From an uncultured Eubacteriaceae bacterium (GTDB lineage: Bacteria > Bacillota > Clostridia > Eubacteriales > Eubacteriaceae): DNA of 18,362 nt. The DNA lies in the NCBI GenBank assembly GCA_947625585.1, contig CANQOZ010000016.1:1-18362 (forward strand), read 5' to 3'. Numbering within the stretch: the stretch's first letter is position 1; every line of letters starts with the position of its first letter. A program made the translations under genes and the position numbers. A model generated the notes under the pieces. The model was given only the letters and a program-made list of their open reading frames with translations, was not told the origin of the DNA and searched no databases. This document shows, piece by piece, positions 16,508-18,362 of this stretch.

Positions 16508-17439
16508 AACTTTTCTGCTACTCTCAGTTTGGCACTTCTAGAACGATTATTTTCATTTAGTTCTTCTTGAGTAGGCAGGATCGGTTTCCTGTTTACCCGT
16601 TTTAACGTTGGTTTTTTACCGCAAACGCACACTGGGATATCCGGTGGACATTCGCATGGGTTTTCTTGTTTTCTAATAAATTGTTTTGTTATCCTATCTT
16701 CTAATGAATGGAAAGTAATAACTACGAATCTACCACCTGTCTTTAATAACTTGACAGCTTGTTCAAATGAGTTGGGTAAAATTGATAATTCTTTATTTAC
16801 TTCTATTCTAAGAGCTTGAAATGTTTTCCTAGCTGGATGCTTTCCTTTAAATCTTTGCTTTGGCGGATAGGAACGTTTTATAAGTTCGCTTAACTCTTGA
16901 GTTGTTTTAATCGTTTGTTCTTTTCTTTGATTGATAATATTATTAACAATTCTATTCGCAAAACGTTCTTCCCCGTATTCACGTAAAATCTTTATTAATT
17001 CTTCTTTTGGATAAGTATTAACAACGTCTTCTGCTGTTAATTCGGCTTCCTGGTCCATTCGCATATCAAGAGGTCCATTGTTATGGTAAGAAAATCCCCT
17101 TTCCTCTTGATCTAATTGAAAGGAAGAAACACCCAAATCGTAGACTATTCCGTCTATTTTCTTAATTCCGTTTTTGGTTAATTCTTCTTCTAAATTACTA
17201 AAGTTGTTTTTAATAAAGATTTTATTACAGTTGTATTTTTCTAAACGCTTTCTAGCATAATCTTGAGCGTACTGATCCTGATCGATTCCAATAAATGTAC
17301 CTTTATCAGATAATCTTTTGCAGATTTCCTCAGAATGACCGCCACCACCCATTGTTGCATCAACATAGACTCCATCAGGCTCTATATTTAGATTTTCTAT
17401 ACTTTCATTTAATAAAACTGAATAATGTTTCGCTTCCAT
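16504..17439 (-). CDS. rsmH: 16S rRNA (cytosine(1402)-N(4))-methyltransferase RsmH (MraW)
   Basis: RsmH methylates N4 of C1402 in the 16S rRNA decoding centre. The 311 residues match the usual length. SAM motif I is YVDATMGGGGHSEEI at 25-39, followed by GIDQD (51-55), VYDLGVSSFQLD (99-110) with GPLDMRMD (122-129), HPARKTFQALRI (201-212), and HSLEDRITKQF (244-254). Near the end are four cysteines in CECPPDIPVCVCGKKP (262-277), a pattern frequent in Firmicute RsmH. The ATG at 17439 has GGTGAGAG just upstream. rsmH is first in the dcw cluster here; mraZ, which commonly precedes it, is absent, and an IscB remnant lies 350 nt upstream on the same strand. Confidence 0.97.
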   Translation of the reverse strand: MEAKHYSVLLNESIENLNIEPDGVYVDATMGGGGHSEEICKRLSDKGTFIGIDQDQYAQDYARKRLEKYNCNKIFIKNNFSNLEEELTKNGIKKIDGIVYDLGVSSFQLDQEERGFSYHNNGPLDMRMDQEAELTAEDVVNTYPKEELIKILREYGEERFANRIVNNIINQRKEQTIKTTQELSELIKRSYPPKQRFKGKHPARKTFQALRIEVNKELSILPNSFEQAVKLLKTGGRFVVITFHSLEDRITKQFIRKQENPCECPPDIPVCVCGKKPTLKRVNRKPILPTQEELNENNRSRSAKLRVAEKL

Positions 17440-17470
17440 TCTCTCACCAAAACGACAGATAACAAATAAT

Positions 17471-17499
17471 ATTATAATATTTTATATGTTATAAACCTA
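17471..17499 (-). promoter_or_regulatory. Possible promoter of rsmH-ftsL-ftsI
   Basis: A perfect TATAAT (17476-17471) lies so that transcription would begin about 25 nt before the rsmH ATG, as at the murF promoter. The -35 region (TAGGTT at 17 nt) matches TTGACA poorly, and AT-rich DNA gives such boxes by chance. Confidence 0.3.
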
Positions 17500-17570
17500 T
17501 ATTTTTAAGAAATGTTACGAAATAGATACATTTAAACGATCTCGAAACTTTTAAACTACTTCTGAAAAGC

Positions 17571-17617
17571 TTGAAATAAATAAAAATTTAACAATTTTAT
17601 TTCTTACTTAATTTCAA
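17571..17617 (-). repeat. Imperfect AT-rich inverted repeat
   Basis: On the minus strand TTGAAAT (17617-17611) pairs with ATTTCAA (17577-17571), and inside it AAATAAAA pairs with TTTTATTT. The only interruption is an 8-nt bulge (TAAGTAAG) on the 5' side, and the loop is 9 nt. It could be a decayed element end or simply chance in AT-rich DNA. Confidence 0.3.
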
Positions 17618-17789
17618 AATAATAATTTTAAGTGACTTTCGAGTTCTTGTCTACCAATTTGAATAAGACGAAAACGGTTTATTTTTACTTTTTGGTGAAT
17701 TAATAAAAAAATAAAAGCTATCATTATTTTGTCAAATATTTCGGGATTTAGTACTTTTTTATGTGATTTCACAAGATATACTTTTATTT

Positions 17790-18254
17790 CTAAAATAATA
17801 AACATTTTTTATAAGAGATATTATCCTGGTTAAAGGAACTATTTAATGATTTCAACCTAAAATGACCAGACCTTCTTCTGCTGGCAACAAAACAGACCTG
17901 ATCGTTAAAGAGAACCTTGACGTTTAAACGGAACCCATACATTTCGTAGTCCGTCTGAGCTCTCCTTAACTCTCTTCTTTCAGAGAGTTTCTTTGGAATA
18001 TCCGTTCTAATCTCAGTCTCAGAAGCGTAGACTTCTTCATTTTGATCTGAGACACTAATTCCAATTGTCTTATAGCCGGGATCGACTCCCATTGTAAAGT
18101 CTCTCGTAAATTCGGTTGTTTCGTAGAGCAGTTGTATTGTAAATGGCTCTCTATGAACGACTTTAGCCTTTCCTTCTTTTAATAAACATCTGACTTTCCC
18201 GCATCGTCTTGTTGGATCTAGCGGCTTTCCGCTTTTTGAGATAACGTATACCAA
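17790..18254 (-). CDS. IscB-family (RRXRR domain) protein, internally deleted remnant of an RNA-guided nuclease
   Basis: The 154-residue product begins like IscB, the transposon-encoded RNA-guided nuclease ancestral to Cas9: a PLMP-type domain (KSGKPLDPTRRCGKVR at residues 7-22, with D replacing M in PLMP; then LLKEGKAKVV), RuvC-I with the catalytic aspartate D58 in GVDPGYKTIGIS, and the start of the arginine-rich bridge helix (RRELRR, 93-98). It then passes directly to a segment, about residues 103-153 (YEMYGFRLNVKVLFNDQVCF, then RRRSGHFRLKSL and SYKKCLL), that resembles the C-terminal target-interacting domain of IscB. The remaining bridge helix, RuvC-II, HNH and RuvC-III are missing, so roughly 250-350 residues are lost without breaking the frame. 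It cannot be an active nuclease. The start is TTG at 18254, directly after a HEARO RNA. The C-terminal match is from memory of family sequences. Confidence 0.82.
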   Translation of the reverse strand: MVYVISKSGKPLDPTRRCGKVRCLLKEGKAKVVHREPFTIQLLYETTEFTRDFTMGVDPGYKTIGISVSDQNEEVYASETEIRTDIPKKLSERRELRRAQTDYEMYGFRLNVKVLFNDQVCFVASRRRSGHFRLKSLNSSFNQDNISYKKCLLF

Positions 18255-18268
18255 TTTATTGTTTTTTT

Positions 18269-18362
18269 CATAATAACCTGTTAAAGCAGGGTCTCCCCTG
18301 TAAGTAGCCTTCGTCGATGTTATCGGATGGTTTTATAAACTCTGAACACCGTAGCCGTAGTT
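18269..18362 (-). ncRNA. HEARO (omega) RNA, 3' part; 5' end outside window
   Basis: Directly before the IscB-like start the minus strand carries a GC-richer, structured stretch that I recognise as the 3' part of HEARO RNA, the guide RNA scaffold of IscB. Visible elements are a GNRA-type hairpin CAGGG-GAGA-CCCTG (18300-18287), a small hairpin CGAT-AAC-ATCG (18325-18315), the strings TAAAACCATCC and CGACGAAGGCTAC, and the terminal GCTTTAACAGGTTATTATG. GGCTAC occurs twice (18356-18351 and 18309-18304). A second hairpin, CCTG-CTTTAA-CAGG, would compete with the first. The guide portion lies 5' of this, beyond the window. The composition and motif content differ sharply from the neighbouring AT-rich spacer, supporting a mobile origin. 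Confidence 0.75.

Larger units (their letters stand above)
17440..17789 (-). other. AT-rich 350-nt spacer between the IscB remnant and rsmH
   Basis: No credible gene is seen. It holds the possible rsmH promoter at 17471-17499; a perfect TTGACA (17735-17730) with TATTTT 16 nt further on; and a weak AT-only stem (AAAATAA at 17730-17724 with TTATTTT at 17714-17708) followed by T residues, which could act as a poor terminator. The 17571-17617 hairpin also lies here. There is no mraZ and no recognisable transposon end. Confidence 0.6.

Noticed and set aside
17614..17805. 63-codon reading frame downstream of the IscB remnant
   Set aside because: Its product is AT-codon biased with no family features, it overlaps the end of the IscB-like gene, and it has no ribosome site. 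It is treated as chance.
1..18362. CRISPR array, tRNA, rRNA or complete insertion sequence
   Set aside because: No regularly spaced repeats, no tRNA-like cloverleaf or rRNA segments, and no transposase gene were seen. The only mobile trace is the HEARO-IscB remnant.

Overview
The window is an AT-rich, low-GC bacterial chromosome segment in which every supported gene lies on the minus strand, so transcription runs from high to low coordinates. The gene content fits an anaerobic, Clostridia-like Firmicute: a division and cell-wall (dcw) cluster with a PASTA-containing division PBP, AGGAGG-type ribosome sites, TTG starts, and a downstream block of lysA, an M50 protease, scpA, scpB, rluB, mnmM and an HI0933-type flavoprotein. 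I cannot name the genus.

Region by region, in transcription order. (1) 18362-17790 is a mobile-element remnant: the 3' part of a HEARO (omega) RNA followed by a short IscB-family ORF whose middle, including the HNH nuclease and the RuvC-II/III segments, is missing while the reading frame is intact. (2) 17789-17440 is AT-rich spacer. (3) 17439-13690 holds rsmH-ftsL-ftsI, tightly packed and closed by a clear intrinsic terminator. (4) A sigma-A-like promoter at about 13640 starts murF-mraY-murD-ftsW-murG-ftsQ, with junctions that are touching or overlapping, including an 89-nt ftsW/murG overlap. (5) After an AT-rich gap of 186 nt comes ftsZ with a coupled Nudix hydrolase gene, closed by a second strong terminator at 4979-5007. 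(6) lysA, the M50 protease, scpA, scpB, rluB, mnmM and the partial flavoprotein follow with overlaps or 1-nt gaps throughout.

The dcw products work together. MurF, MraY, MurD and MurG make lipid II. FtsW and FtsI polymerise and crosslink it at the septum. FtsL and FtsQ belong to the divisome scaffold, and FtsZ is the cytoskeletal ring. The local cluster lacks mraZ, murE, murC, murB and ftsA, which must lie elsewhere or be replaced. The second block combines chromosome condensation (ScpA, ScpB), rRNA and tRNA modification (RluB, MnmM) and lysine synthesis (LysA).

The most notable item is the internally deleted IscB with its adjoining HEARO RNA, sitting where mraZ is commonly found. The remaining content is conserved housekeeping DNA with some unusual gene overlaps and residue changes.
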